From the NCBI GenBank assembly GCA_963170755.1, contig OY720675.1, forward strand, positions 111,442,821 to 111,506,820: DNA of 64,000 nucleotides, written 5' to 3'. Both the position numbers and the translations under genes were made by a program. Positions 21,328 through 32,178 of the stretch are shown piece after piece. Every line of letters begins with the position of its first letter. The stretch's first letter is position 1. Origin of the DNA: Amphimallon solstitiale. Lineage: Eukaryota > Arthropoda > Insecta > Coleoptera > Scarabaeidae. The notes beneath the pieces were generated by a model. The model searched no databases and had not been told where the DNA came from. It worked only from the letters and a program-made list of their open reading frames with translations.

Positions 21328-24019
21328 AATACCAACTTGTTGAACTATTGCGAGTCAACTATCAGACAGTGGAAATTTCCACACTTTTGATCTGTCCACT
21401 TGCTAGCAAGTTGCGACAGTGTCGCTATCTGATAGCAGCGCGAGAACTCGCCGAGAGTAGCTCTCAGGGGTGTGTCCACTTGCGACATTACTATCGAGAG
21501 CTCCTCGCGAGAGTTTTAATCTCATGTGGACGCTTACCTTAAGGGTAAATAACAAAACCAGTCGGTCTGGATTTGACTATATAGTAACGAATTGTCCCTC
21601 GGACACAACCGTTGTAAACTTTGACCCTGGAATTTCGGATCACTTTGCGCAGGTGGCCTCAATAAATTTAATTGCTCCGATAAAAAAAAATCATGAATAT
21701 CAGTCATATTCGTATAGGGTATATAATAATAAGACGATAAATGAATTTAGATGTTTAGTTAACAATAATGTCACAACAGCAGCGACCGCGTTAACTGATG
21801 TAGATGAACTCTTCAATGAATTTTTTGGCAATCTTCTATGGTGTTTTGACGCGTCAATTAAGAAAAAGAACAGACGGATGGTGAAGAGTGTAGATGTTTT
21901 TAAAGAAAGAATTGTGTTCTCTCCTGAACTATATGCTGAAATGGATCAAGTAAAGCAACTGGATTGGTTACGTAAGCACCTCAGTAACGACGATCTAAAT
22001 CAAAATTATAAAAATAAAAAAAAACATATAAACAATTTAATTAGGTCTGAGAAACAACAATTCTATTGTCACAAAATAAATTGCTCCACAAACAAAACAA
22101 AAACAATATGGAATTTAACTAATAAGGTGCGAGGGAAATGTAAAGGAACCACTTCCGTACAAATATTGCATGACGGGGCGTTAATTAATGACCCACGGGA
22201 CGTTAGCAAGTTATTTGCTGAGTATTTCTCTGAGACTGTGGAAGCCAAAATTCAAAATCATTTTGGTGGGATGATACCAGTTTCATGCACAAATGGAGAC
22301 TATCTAGATCGAAGCTTCTACTTCCAATTGGTCACATCACTTGAAGTACAAGAGGTAATTAAAACTCTACCTAATAAGAAATCGACAGGACTAGATGAAA
22401 TACCTATCAGTTTGATAAAGGCGTGCTCGAGAGAGCTCTCTCCATCAATTGCTGAAATAATTAATAGGTCTGTCGCCACGGGGAAGTATCCATCTGCCCT
22501 TAAATGTGCGGCCGTTGTGCCTGTCTTTAAATGCGGCGATCCCACGGTGCTCGGGAATTATCGACCGATCGCGCTGCTTAGCATCTTTTCCAAGATCATT
22601 GAAAAGGTTGTCTGTAGTAGGATCGAGTCGTTTTTTGACAAGTATCAGATCCTAACACATTGTCAATACGGTTTTAGGCCAGGTCTGTCTTGCGAAGTGG
22701 GAGTGACGGAACTCGTGCAGTATGTCTACGACCGCCTGGTCTGTGGTGAGTTTGTTGCAGTTCTGTCATTTGATCTATCGCGGGCTTTTGACTCCGTGAG
22801 GAGCAACTTCGTTTCAAATAAAATTTACGCTATGGGGCTGCGAGGCCCAATTAACGGGTAGATATGTTCATTCCTCGAAAACAGAAGAATTAGCGTTAAG
22901 ATTAAGGATACCAGGTCCGAGGAATTTGAGATGAACTTGGGAACACCACAAGGAAGTGTCCTTGGCCCATTAATCTTCTTAACTTACACCAACGACTTGC
23001 CGCATCACATTTCCTGTGGAAGAGTGTTTATGTACGCGGATGACACCTGTATTGTTGTATCGGATAGGGACTCAAGCATTTTGAAATTAAAAGTTGAACT
23101 TGCCGTTGTTGACTTTATTGAATATTGCCGAGCTAACGCGCTCATGGTGAATGTCGGGAAAACGGTGTTGATGGAGGTACATAACATCCGGAGAGCGTCA
23201 ATGAATTTGAATATTAATGTTGACGGGAATACTCTTGAAACCTCCCCATCACTGAAGTTTTTAGGTGCTATTATTGATAGAAACCTGATATGGAAAAATC
23301 ATATAGATCATGTCTGCGAGAAATTAAATAGGAGCTGCTACGTAATCTTCTCCTTGAAAAACATGTTAACAGCTGAGTCCCTATTAGGAAATTATTATGC
23401 ACTAGTGTACTCTGCAATCTCATTTAATATTATAGTTTGGGGACAGGCATCCGAAATAAAAAGGGTCTTTATTGCTCAAAAGCGTATCCTTCGGTTAATT
23501 TTTAATGTATCACGCGAAACATTCTGCAGAGATTTATTCTCCAAAAATAAGATCTTAACGGTCTCATCAATATATATTTATAGATTGTTGTCTTATATTT
23601 ACAAAAATCGGGACCATTATCAGAAAAATGGCGGATATCATAATTACGAGACGCGTAAAAGGGATGACATAAGGGCTCGTAAATCAACTCACTCTTACTT
23701 TAAGAAATCTCCATTCTATGCAGGTTGTCACCTGTTCAACCTTTTACCAGAAAGAGTGAAAGGCTCGCCTACAATGAAAATATTTAAGAGGGAGTTGAAG
23801 GGGCAGTTACTTGAGGGTGTTTTTTACAGCATCGAGGAGTTCGAGAGTCACATTCGGACGAGTAGTCTGGGTGTTTGACATATATATCTGTGAGCGTTTG
23901 TTTACAACTTGTTTTGATTTTAATTTTAATGTTACTTATTTTGTAATTGACATGTATTTTTTAATATTGACATATCCAATCCTTGTGTACCAAGGCCAAA
24001 TGGACCAATAAATATTATA

Positions 24020-25037
24020 TTATACATCCTCTCGAAATTCCTGCAAACCCAGTTTGTGCATTTCATCCTGTAGCTGTGCAGCAACCATCCAGTCACCCTC
24101 CGCAAGGTAAATTTGACAATTTTCCATTGAACCTCTACTCAACGCAACCAGGTGGGTCATTTTCACATCAGGTCCATATTCAATTTCAACAAAAGTAGCC
24201 ACAACATACATATTAGTCACAGTTTGGTTGTCATTGTGTACTTCACCAATGCTATTTTCAGCTGGGTATTTATTTGTATCGTGGCCAAAACGTTTACAAT
24301 TTTTACATCGTACTTGGGTTTCGTACAATTCCGCTTGATATGATCCATTAACCTGCCGTTATAACAAACCATTTTGTTGTGCGTACTCAGATTGACGGCG
24401 GGACCAATTTTTATTCAAATTTTCATCTTAATCTTTTACTTGGACCGGGATCAGCACTTTTATCAGGGATATTCCCCCAATAACGCCATCAACTAAACAC
24501 TCATTATGTATATCTACATTTAATGCACGCAATTTAGATAAATTCTGAAAACAATAATCACGCAAACTTTACCTTGGTTTCGCTTCATAATTAATAATTT
24601 AGAAAATGGAATGGACTTACGAGATTGTAGGATCATAGCTTGCCTAATCTCATTCCACGATGCGTCATATTCGGCTTGGTCGTCGAACCACGCCCTTGCA
24701 TTTCCTCTGATCCTGCTTGACATCAGTCGAATCACCGCATCATCGTCCCACTCGAAATGTTCTGCTAATTTCGACACCTTTCGGATCCAATCTTCGACCG
24801 GTAAATCGTTTCTTGCCGGATCAAAAATAGGAATAATAACTTCGTCCCCAACATGTATAATAGTTATTTTACGTTTTTATTTTAAAATTTCATTTCTCGC
24901 TTCAACCTTTTCAATTCCTGCTGCATTGATAATTGTTCATTACTCGAAGCACTGGATGAAACACTCGACATTGACGATTCACTACTTGACGATCGTCGTC
25001 TCTTTTTTGTCCGCTTCTTTTGTTTTCCACGAGGCAT
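24020..25037 (-). pseudogene. Ty3/gypsy gag joined to a pol remnant by internal deletion
   Basis: Minus strand. An ATG at 25037 starts a basic, Ser-rich leader (MPRGKQKKRTKKRRRSSSSE), followed after frame breaks by a gag core: FEWDDDAVIRLMSSRIRGNA then WFDDQ (24777-24640). Further on is an incomplete zinc knuckle, CKNCKRFGHDTNKYP, with the last Cys replaced. Only about 30 residues later the frame reads GPDVKMTHLVALSRG and WMVAAQLQDE, which resembles the RNase H/integrase linker of gypsy pol. Protease, reverse transcriptase and most of RNase H are therefore deleted. It stops at the LINE 3' end (24024). The matching integrase tail is at 17145-17430. Confidence 0.6.
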
Positions 25038-25550
25038 TTCACAACCAAAGGAAAAAAAAAACGTTACACTTTTATTTCACTTTAACACAAATTTTCACTT
25101 TAATTTAGTTCTATCCCACTTCTGACTTGTAAGAAAACACATAACTGTATAATTAACTGTTTAATTAAACGAACGAAGTATAAAATACATCTCAATAAAA
25201 TCTCCATATTCGGAAATTAACATTACTTCTATATGGGCGTGTATGCTGCATCATACTCTCACCCCGACTGATTCACAACTGCCTCACTTTTAATCTTTCT
25301 TCATATGCACATCCATATACGTATATACCTACCTATACACAGTCCCTTACAATAGTATGCACATCCGTATGCGCATATACACAATCCCTTACATTGCTTT
25401 GTTTTCCGTGTCTCCGTTTTAACCCTGCATATATCTAAATATAGTTCGGCTTGCGCGGATGACAATTTTAATACAAAAAAGGAGAAGAGTATGAAAGAGT
25501 GAGATAGATATAGATTTCGCTACATATGAAGGGTTAAGGACCGACTTGTT
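25038..25550. other. Possible 5' region or LTR of the gypsy remnant
   Basis: This lies immediately upstream of the gag start on the minus strand and should hold the leader and LTR. It contains imperfect repeats of CACATCCRTATRCG and CAATCCCTTACA around 25300-25395 but no clear TG...CA boundaries or primer-binding site that I can defend. Confidence 0.3.
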
Positions 25551-25554
25551 GTTG

Positions 25555-26245
25555 GTATACTCCTAACGTATTTTAATATTAATTGTAGATGAAACTTATA
25601 TTCGTAGCAACCATACAACTCCGCGCTTTTGGAGAGGCATGGTGTCCAGTCCTTGAGTGGTCGTCGTTAAGAGCATGGTGCCCGATTTGTGTTGAAGCTT
25701 GTTCGTGGTTCGATCAATTGTGCGGGTCTCCTTTCTGGTTTGATGTTCCACGTTCCCAGACCAGTCGCCCGTTCGACTACAACATTTCACTTAACTTTTC
25801 CGAGAACAAATTTTCTTATGCACTCTCCCCTCAGAGTTATGTGTAGAGCCGCAGATCTTCACTTCAGTGACATTTTTTTGTAAATAATGTAATTTATTTT
25901 TATGTTTTCAAATACTGCTTTTTGTTCATTTATATTAATTAGTAATTTAATTTTTTGTATGGTTTTTTTATTAAAATTTGTGTTAATTTTTTTTGTCCTG
26001 TAAATGGGAAACCGTTGGACAATAAAGTATATTATTATTATTATTAACTCCGTATGAATGGGTTGATGGAACTATAACTAAATATCGAGCAGAAGGACCT
26101 ATAAATATATATAGGTGCGATTTTAAGTACATTATGAACATTTTTAGTATACTTCTAACGTATTTTAATAGTAATTGTTGATGAAACTTACATTCATAGC
26201 AACCATACAATTCCGTATGAATGGGTTGATGGAACTCATAAAGGG
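25555..26245 (+). repeat. Direct repeat of transposase-derived sequence
   Basis: The segment TATACTCCTAACGTATTTTA ... CCGTATGAATGGGTTGATGG occurs twice: at 25555-25623 continuing at 26046-26075 (interrupted by the LINE tail), and at 26148-26240. Differences are a few per cent. Only the second copy leads into the DDE transposase remnant. Confidence 0.75.
25624..26045 (+). mobile_element. 5'-truncated LINE tail with 7-bp target duplication
   Basis: A short insertion ending ...GGACAATAAAGTATATTATTATTATTATT, the 3' end of a CR1/jockey-like LINE. It is flanked by AACTCCG at 25617-25623 and 26046-26052. It interrupts a repeat unit whose uninterrupted copy follows at 26148. The frame spanning 25589-25846 crosses the junction and is not a gene. 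Confidence 0.7.
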
Positions 26246-26640
26246 ATAAAATGACCTATATCAAAAGGAAAACGATGGATTATTGTACATGCAGGTATAT
26301 TTAAATAATACTTTTGGATAATATATATCACTTAACACATGTTATAATTTCCAGGGGGTGAACAAGGATTTATTGACAATGCTCTGTTAATATTTAAGTC
26401 TGGACAGAAAACTGGCGACTATCATGATGACATGAACAGTACGAATTACAAGAAATGATTGACAGAAAAGCTTATAGCAAATTTACCAAAAAATTTTGTG
26501 TTTGCGGCATCTCACCTTAAATAGTCGAAAGGCAGAAATGAAACTATGGCTAGATGCAAGAGGCATTACTTATGATAGTACATTTACCAATGTGGAGTTA
26601 TATGGTATAATTAAACAAAATAAACCTGTATAATTGATGG
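26205..26640 (+). pseudogene. DDE transposase remnant, IS630/Tc1-mariner-like
   Basis: Two coding blocks separated by an intron-like gap. 26205-26292 reads YEWVDGTHKG and GKRWIIVHA, with a donor at GCAG|GTATAT. After an acceptor, TTTCCAG|GG at about 26355, come GGEQGFIDNALLIFKSG, then KTGDYHDDMNSTNYKKWLTE and LIANLPKNFV, and in another frame MKLWLDARGITYD and ELYGIIKQNKP. This is the pattern of the arthropod DDE endonuclease family in which HAGGE and GDYHDDMN flank the acidic centre. The VIDNA.YH motif is destroyed and several stops are present. It is a dead copy. Confidence 0.6.
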
Positions 26641-27535
26641 GATATAGGCAGAACATGGACATTCTGTGCTAAGGCTGCACATAATTATTTTTAGGAAAGC
26701 TTGAATCCTATTATTTATTGCTGCTGCATATATTTCATTTAACATATTTTAATATTCTTCTTCTTTTTTTGGGGGATTTCGAAGTTCTGTCGATAATATT
26801 CGTTAAAATGTCTGAAGTTTTACTTAGTAATTATCAATTTCGTGAATTGTCTCTCCAATCTAAAATATTTAATTCGTTGGCAATCCTAGATAATGTGCTT
26901 ATAGTCAAATATGTTTTTCCATTTTAGAGGAACATGGTGAGGTATTTTCAAATGATATATGTCTGCTTAATATGATTAACTTCGCTACAAAAAGAAGGAA
27001 ATTCGTAAATATATTATCAATAAATTATAAATCAGTAAAATGTCAAATAATCTCTCTCTTAAATAGATCGATATGCAAATATATAGTACTCAGTAAAATT
27101 TAATATTTAAAATTTACCTTTCTAGAAACAGTCTCCAAAAGAATAACGAACCAATATTGTCTGTCGGGGTTCTGTATATGTTTGTAATTGATTCAGTTTG
27201 AGTGTAGCGCTATAAAGCTATAGTGCTGCGCTCGAAAACCAATTCTAAACTTTTTTGAACTAATATGCATGAACTACAATGTTGATTGTTTTGTTGGTAG
27301 AAACCTGAAGCAAGTTCATATTCTGGTACATTAATGATTTCATTTAGTTTCCACCAATGTTAAATATTTTCAAACCGGTTGTCTTACAAAAAACGCACCA
27401 AGCTATAACTCTGTTATCAATAATCCAATTTCAGAATTGAAAAACCGCATACGGCAGATGTATAAATATGTACTACAAAAGAGTGTAATCATTGATTCTG
27501 TTTAATATGCAATTTATGTCAAGCAACACTTTCTC
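26641..27535. other. Gene-poor AT-rich stretch
   Basis: No supportable feature. The 26718-26927 frame is Leu/Phe-rich by composition and has no recognisable domain. Confidence 0.5.
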
Positions 27536-27539
27536 TTTT

Positions 27540-27692
27540 TTTACAGTTTAGTAGAGATTTTTATTGTGAATACAATAGTGTGATTTTAGTATTTAAGAAT
27601 TTACTGTATTATTATATTTGCTATTGTACAGCAGTCTTATGAATAAAATGCCCTGTAAATGCTAGTTTTTGGGCATTAAATATTATTATTAT
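27540..27692 (+). mobile_element. LINE 3' tail fragment
   Basis: Ends AATGCCCTGTAAATGCTAGT ... GGGCATTAAATATTATTATTATT, resembling the 3' leader and (ATT)n tail of CR1/jockey-type LINEs at 14200 and 26040. There is no coding part. Confidence 0.4.
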
Positions 27693-27819
27693 TCAACTTG
27701 ATTTTGTAAAATATTCTTGGAAATAATCTTATTTTTAAAACAAAGTATAAGTGTGCCGTGGTATTATGCAAAACAATGGAACATTTTATCAACTTCAAAA
27801 ATAAAATATCGTAACAAAC

Positions 27820-28020
27820 CATTCAAAGACAGGAGGAATTAAAACCACCGGCTGAAGGCGAAATAAAAAAAATATTCACCAAATGAAGAATATCCGAAGC
27901 CCTGGCGAAAATCAAATTGCTATAGAACTATAAAACACGCCGGTCAGAAATTACTAGAGGAAATAATGAAGATAATACAGGAATGTTCGAGACAAGAGAA
28001 AATGCCAGCGGGATGTACAG
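27820..28020 (+). pseudogene. RTE-type reverse transcriptase fragment
   Basis: A short block in shifting frames. PPAEGEIKKIF is followed by SPGENQIAIEL in a second frame and KHAGQKLLEEIMKIIQE / RQEKMPAG in a third. This is the start of an RTE reverse transcriptase, where the KSPGEDGI..E..K.AG..L...I motif precedes MPA.W. Frameshifts and a missing remainder show an old relic. It is not the same copy as the RTE at 491-2207 and is far more decayed. Confidence 0.55.
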
Positions 28021-31000
28021 TTTAAATATATGTTTTAAAGCTATATGAATACTGTTCTTTGACGTGCCCATGTTACGACTTCCCGAGTTGAAGTATCTTG
28101 AACAATGCGAATTGCATCTAACTAAACATTTTTACGAAATTGGCGTCCATCTTTCTTTGGTTTACTGCTTAACAAGAATTTTTGGCACTCAAAAAACTCT
28201 TGCACCGTATCAATTGATTGTTATCCATATGAAATAGCAATATGATAACAAAACTGCAAGAAATAATACAAACAACAAAAGATTAAAACAATTTGACAAA
28301 TAAGGTCATATTCATGCAATATATTTTGTATATGTTTCGACTACTAGTCTATTTTCAGCATTAAGTGGTTTCTGTAAGCTTCTATAAAATTGAGTATTTT
28401 AGAAAACCGGCATACCTAAAAATAATCACACGCAAACAAATAACAATATTATCGTAGGGCTGTCAATGATTGTTCTATCCTATACCTATAGTACCATTAC
28501 AAGATCATATTTAAGTATATATTAATAAAAGGGCCCTAAGCCAATATTCATAAAGTACAGAACAAAATGTTAGTAGATATAATATTACAACATCTAATAA
28601 CAACTCTGAATGTAAAAAGCTATGTAGCAAGGAAAATGTACTAACATTATTCATGGAGCAATAGAAGTTACAATTAGCATAGGATGTCACTCTTGCATTT
28701 TTAATTTTTATTTGTTATTTATAAAGGAAATATCTTTTTTTGTATTTTTGGAAGCTCGTATATGTTATCTGCAATTAGAGTCATAATTTTTAGTTTTAAA
28801 ATTTTTCATTGTCGACATATAGTAGGTTTTCTTCTCTTTTTGATTTTTTTAAATTGGTTTTTTGTTTGGGTTTGGTCTCTAAATTTATTTCACTAATTTT
28901 TATTTATCTTACGTCTTTATTACTTATTGCGTGCTTCCCTTTTGTGTTTTGGTCATGCTGTGAAGCTCAGGTGCATACACTTGTTCTGCAACTGAGTAGA
29001 CAGCGCTTGATCTTCTCTTGTTGTTAGATCTCTGTTGAGAATGTTCATTTAGAAAACACTATTTCCATGCGACACGTTATTCGTTGAGTTTCACAAAATT
29101 ATGTTTGCCAGTTGCCGTTATCTAGTTATATAGGATAGGTAGCAAGAAGTCATTATTCGGATTCTGTATTCATTAATTTATAGGATTAAGATGCGTTGGA
29201 ATTGGGTGAGTTCTTGTTGTAATTATTCGATGTATTTACTCTTTCTGTATCTTAATTGCTAATTGTTGTTTCTATCTTAGCGACTTATTTATATTTCCGT
29301 TTCTCGATTACCTTGATGAGATTGGATAATTCAGGATACGTTGATGAAGTTTGCTACCTTGTGGCGGCGCTATTGAACCGCTATTTTTGTTCATTTCCAC
29401 TTTTGCCAAAAGGAATTTACTTTGAAATTTTCAACAAATTGCCGCGAACTGAAGACATGCAGATGAAAAGGGTAAGGTAAAACCATTTATTTTATTGTTA
29501 TAGCCGGTGTACCCTTGTTGTGGCAATACATTAATCTTAGTATATTTTTAATTTCATTTGTCGTAAATTGTGGAACATTAATTTCCTACATTAAAATAAT
29601 TTCGGTTTTGAAATCGTGCCTCTATTTTCTCATGTAATTATGATATATGTTAATGTGCGACTTTTCTTTTTATATATATAGGACATGTTGCTGGAAGCAA
29701 AAATATTGCAAACTAATTTAAGAACACTTGTTGAGAGATTCTGTGACTTGAATCTTGTACAATGTATGTTCTGTCTGTTTTTAAATCTTATAAATATTTA
29801 CACTTAAGTTTAATTTTGCTTATAATTGTTGGATAATATACAGGGCCAACCTTAAAATGTTGAAACTTTAAGTAAATCATAACATAACCACACTAAGAAA
29901 GATTGTCAAATATCTAAATGAAAGTTGGCGCCATTTTTCTATCGTTGTTTTAGGGAATAACGGTGACCAACCCGCTTCACCGCAACGGGGTGTGAGCTAT
30001 CCTGTATTGTCCACCGTCAAGAGTGTTTCGACCAAGAGTTGAGAAGCTATGAAAGTAAAGTATGTAGCTACCGTGGCAAAGTAATGGATTTAAAAAACGA
30101 TCATTTTGCGCCATACTTGCTGATGCTAACGGCGAGGGAGTAGCATCACGTTTGTAAAGAATCAACATTGGAGGAAAAATGAATACAAAGAGCTATATGT
30201 ATGGATGAAAATATATCGGAGTACAAGGCTCAATTTATGATTATCAAAACTATTTATATCATTGACTGTATAGTGCATGTTAATAAACGAGACTTCATTA
30301 ACAACAAATAACTTAGAACACTTCATAAATCACTAACAATTTGAAGATTGCTTATCAGAGTATAGAAGCCCTTCACTTTAAACTCTTTAATTTTGGTTAT
30401 AATATCTTTAAATAGTTCGTTGAATTATGTTATTTGTATAAACATTTTTAAATCAATACCAAGATATTATCAAACTATCTAAAAAGTTGATGGTGTTAAA
30501 AGGAGTGTTTAAGATTTCTATGATTTGTTCAATAATTTAAGAATTCAGAAATTATTTACAGGATATATTTGCAAATTCAAGAAGTTCTTCAAAATATAGC
30601 TAGTAAAAATTACGTATTAGGCCAGGTAATAAATAAATATTAATCAAAAGAGGGTAAAAGTAATTAATTGCCGTGGAACGTAAACTGCCTTAGTTTAAAT
30701 GTAACGAAGTTTTTTCCAGCAAGTTGAGCAAACTTGAACAACTCCGACAAGCAGTTTCGTTTTCCATTTTCTTATTTACGCTTATGATTCGGTTCTAGCC
30801 CGGAAACCAAGATACACACACCATAACACAATATTTAAACACGGGTGCCTCGTATTTGGCAGAAAATTATTAATATAAGACAAAGCCTCGACATCTACTT
30901 ATCCTATATTTGCTTATTAATTCGCGACATATCTCATTTTCCATTTTTATTGTGTCATTTTTAAGGAAGTTCATGAATGATAAATTAGTGATAAAATGCT

Positions 31001-31669
31001 ATACTGTAGATCTAAATTCTTATATTTCTGCAGGTCATTTGAATCAGGTTTTTCACGTACATTGACATGTTTTAGTTACATATGAACTTTTATTATTATT
31101 ATACAGGATGAGTCATCTCCGCGAAGAAGGCAGATTGTGACTTTATGAGAAAAGATATTTCGAAGCTGTTTTCTTCTAATGATAGCCACTTATTAGCAGC
31201 ACGTTTTAAAATTATTTTGTATTATACAGAAGTTCCATAACTTGGTGGCTGACAATAGTTCAGTTCTTTTAATGGAACATCTTATATATTATTATATTTT
31301 TGTATTCTACGTATAATTATTGTCAAAAAGTTATGAGATAGTATAGGCCTAAAATTTAAGGTTTTTCGATTTATTACCATTTTCTGAAAAATTTAATGTT
31401 TTTGTAAAATTATATTTCTCGAAAACGACGTATCAGATGGACACAATTTTTGGTAGAGTTGTTCATAATAAAAGATCCTAAAATAAACATAGTTTATTTT
31501 TTTTGCAATTACTAATTGAATTTACAGAAAACTGGATTAAAGTTACTGCAATAGCTATTTGCTAAATACACTCATCAACAAATGTTATTATATCATGTTT
31601 GTACGTACTGTTAATTTGTATGTTTTTGAGCCAGTTGTGACAGGAAAAACCATAAGTAGAAGTGGCCAG
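28021..31669. other. Gene-poor stretch with one possible exon pair
   Basis: Mostly AT-rich DNA without recognisable elements. A short palindrome-free block near 31105 starting ACAGGATGAGTCATCTCCGC may be a repeat. The exon-like pair at 29310-29780 is listed separately. Confidence 0.4.
29310..29780 (+). other. Possible two-exon coding segment of unknown function
   Basis: An open block ending LPRTEDMQMKR meets a good donor, AGG|GTAAGG, at about 29470. After ATATATATAG, at about 29682, a second open block reads DMLLEAKILQTNLRTLVERF and DLNLVQ. The two join in phase, and their amino-acid mix (NSGYVDEVCYLVAALLNRYF upstream) looks protein-like. I do not recognise the family, no start codon is clear, and no third exon is seen. 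It could be a host exon pair, a transposon-derived gene or chance. Confidence 0.25.
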
Positions 31670-31869
31670 TATAATAAAACCATTCCATAATGTACGTCAT
31701 TCACCTTTAGTGGAAAAAGAATAAATTCTATTACTTTGTTAAAGCACAAGATCACAAAGGTGACGGTTTTAAATACCTTCGAGAAAAGATCTCAAAAATA
31801 ACAGAAGGAAAATTATAAGCAGGTATATCTTTTGTATTTTAAATACGAGAAATAGTAAACGTTAAAAAG

Positions 31870-32178
31870 TTTTGAAACCAGATTAGCAGCGCGGGAAGAA
31901 GATGCATGGATTTCTATGCAGAAGTTTTTGGCAGTTTATTGAAAAACAAAAAAGAAGAACATTACAAAACTTTAGTAATGGGGATGGTTCAAGCATCTCA
32001 CGGTGCATATAAAATGTACCTTCTACAAATTCACTTGGTCTTTTGTCCGGAAAATATGGGCAACGTTAACGACGAGTACGATGAGCGTTACCACCATAAC
32101 ATTTTAGGATACGGTACCAGGGCTAATGAAATCTTGCAATGTTGGCAGATTACGGCAGAACGTTTATCTTTTTCATAA
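31870..32178 (+). pseudogene. Orphan ORF, possible repeated-family remnant
   Basis: An open frame ending at 32178. It contains YKTLVMGMVQASHGAYKM and NVNDEYDERYHHNI followed by WQITAERL. The second motif recalls a 'SDEQGERFHQD...' element common in multicopy arthropod proteins of unknown role, but only loosely. Immediately upstream (31690-31800) are short frames ending FKYLREKISKITEGKL that could be an earlier exon. There is no convincing start and no domain assignment. Confidence 0.25.

Larger units (their letters stand above)
18443..21539. mobile_element. Apparently intact PIF/Harbinger transposon
   Basis: The termini are AGGTAAGTGTCCACATGAGA at the left and the inverse of AGGTAAGCGTCCACATGAGA at the right, with a 3-bp target duplication TAA (18440-18442 and 21540-21542), the PIF/Harbinger signature. 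Subterminal regions at both ends are rich in GAGAGT / CTCTCA words, likely transposase-binding repeats. Inside are the two genes these elements usually carry: a DDE transposase (plus) and a MADF-type DNA-binding protein (minus). Both have consistent splice sites and no stops, so the element may be competent. Confidence 0.92.
17833..23878 (+). pseudogene. LINE pol: endonuclease plus reverse transcriptase (one stop, one insertion)
   Basis: Endonuclease motifs at 17890-18442 are LDILCFTEHWLTD, HGGSVIFV, LINIYRTPSG and LLCGDLNIDRLG. After the Harbinger insertion the frame resumes at 21543 with the final endonuclease motifs (FDYIVTN, ISDHF). The reverse transcriptase follows: STGLDEIPISLIK, VVPVFKCGD, NYRPIALLSIFSKIIEK, motif A LSFDLSRAFDSV and, after 22931, GTPQGSVLGPL, catalytic YADD, LKFLGAIIDRNL and LFNLLPERVKGS. 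The only internal stop seen is TAG at 22859-22861, between motif A and GTPQGS, at a position where such proteins often have Trp. Apart from the insertion and this stop the gene is intact, so it decayed recently. Confidence 0.8.
17430..24024 (+). mobile_element. Nearly complete CR1/jockey-type LINE, split by Harbinger
   Basis: A plus-strand LINE with a possible upstream frame, endonuclease, reverse transcriptase, 3' leader and a terminal AATAAATATTATATTATA near 24005-24024. A PIF/Harbinger element (18443-21539) sits in its endonuclease domain. Removing that element and one TAA copy keeps the frame. The LINE itself lies in a gypsy remnant: gypsy pieces on the minus strand abut both of its ends. 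The left boundary is approximate. Confidence 0.75.
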
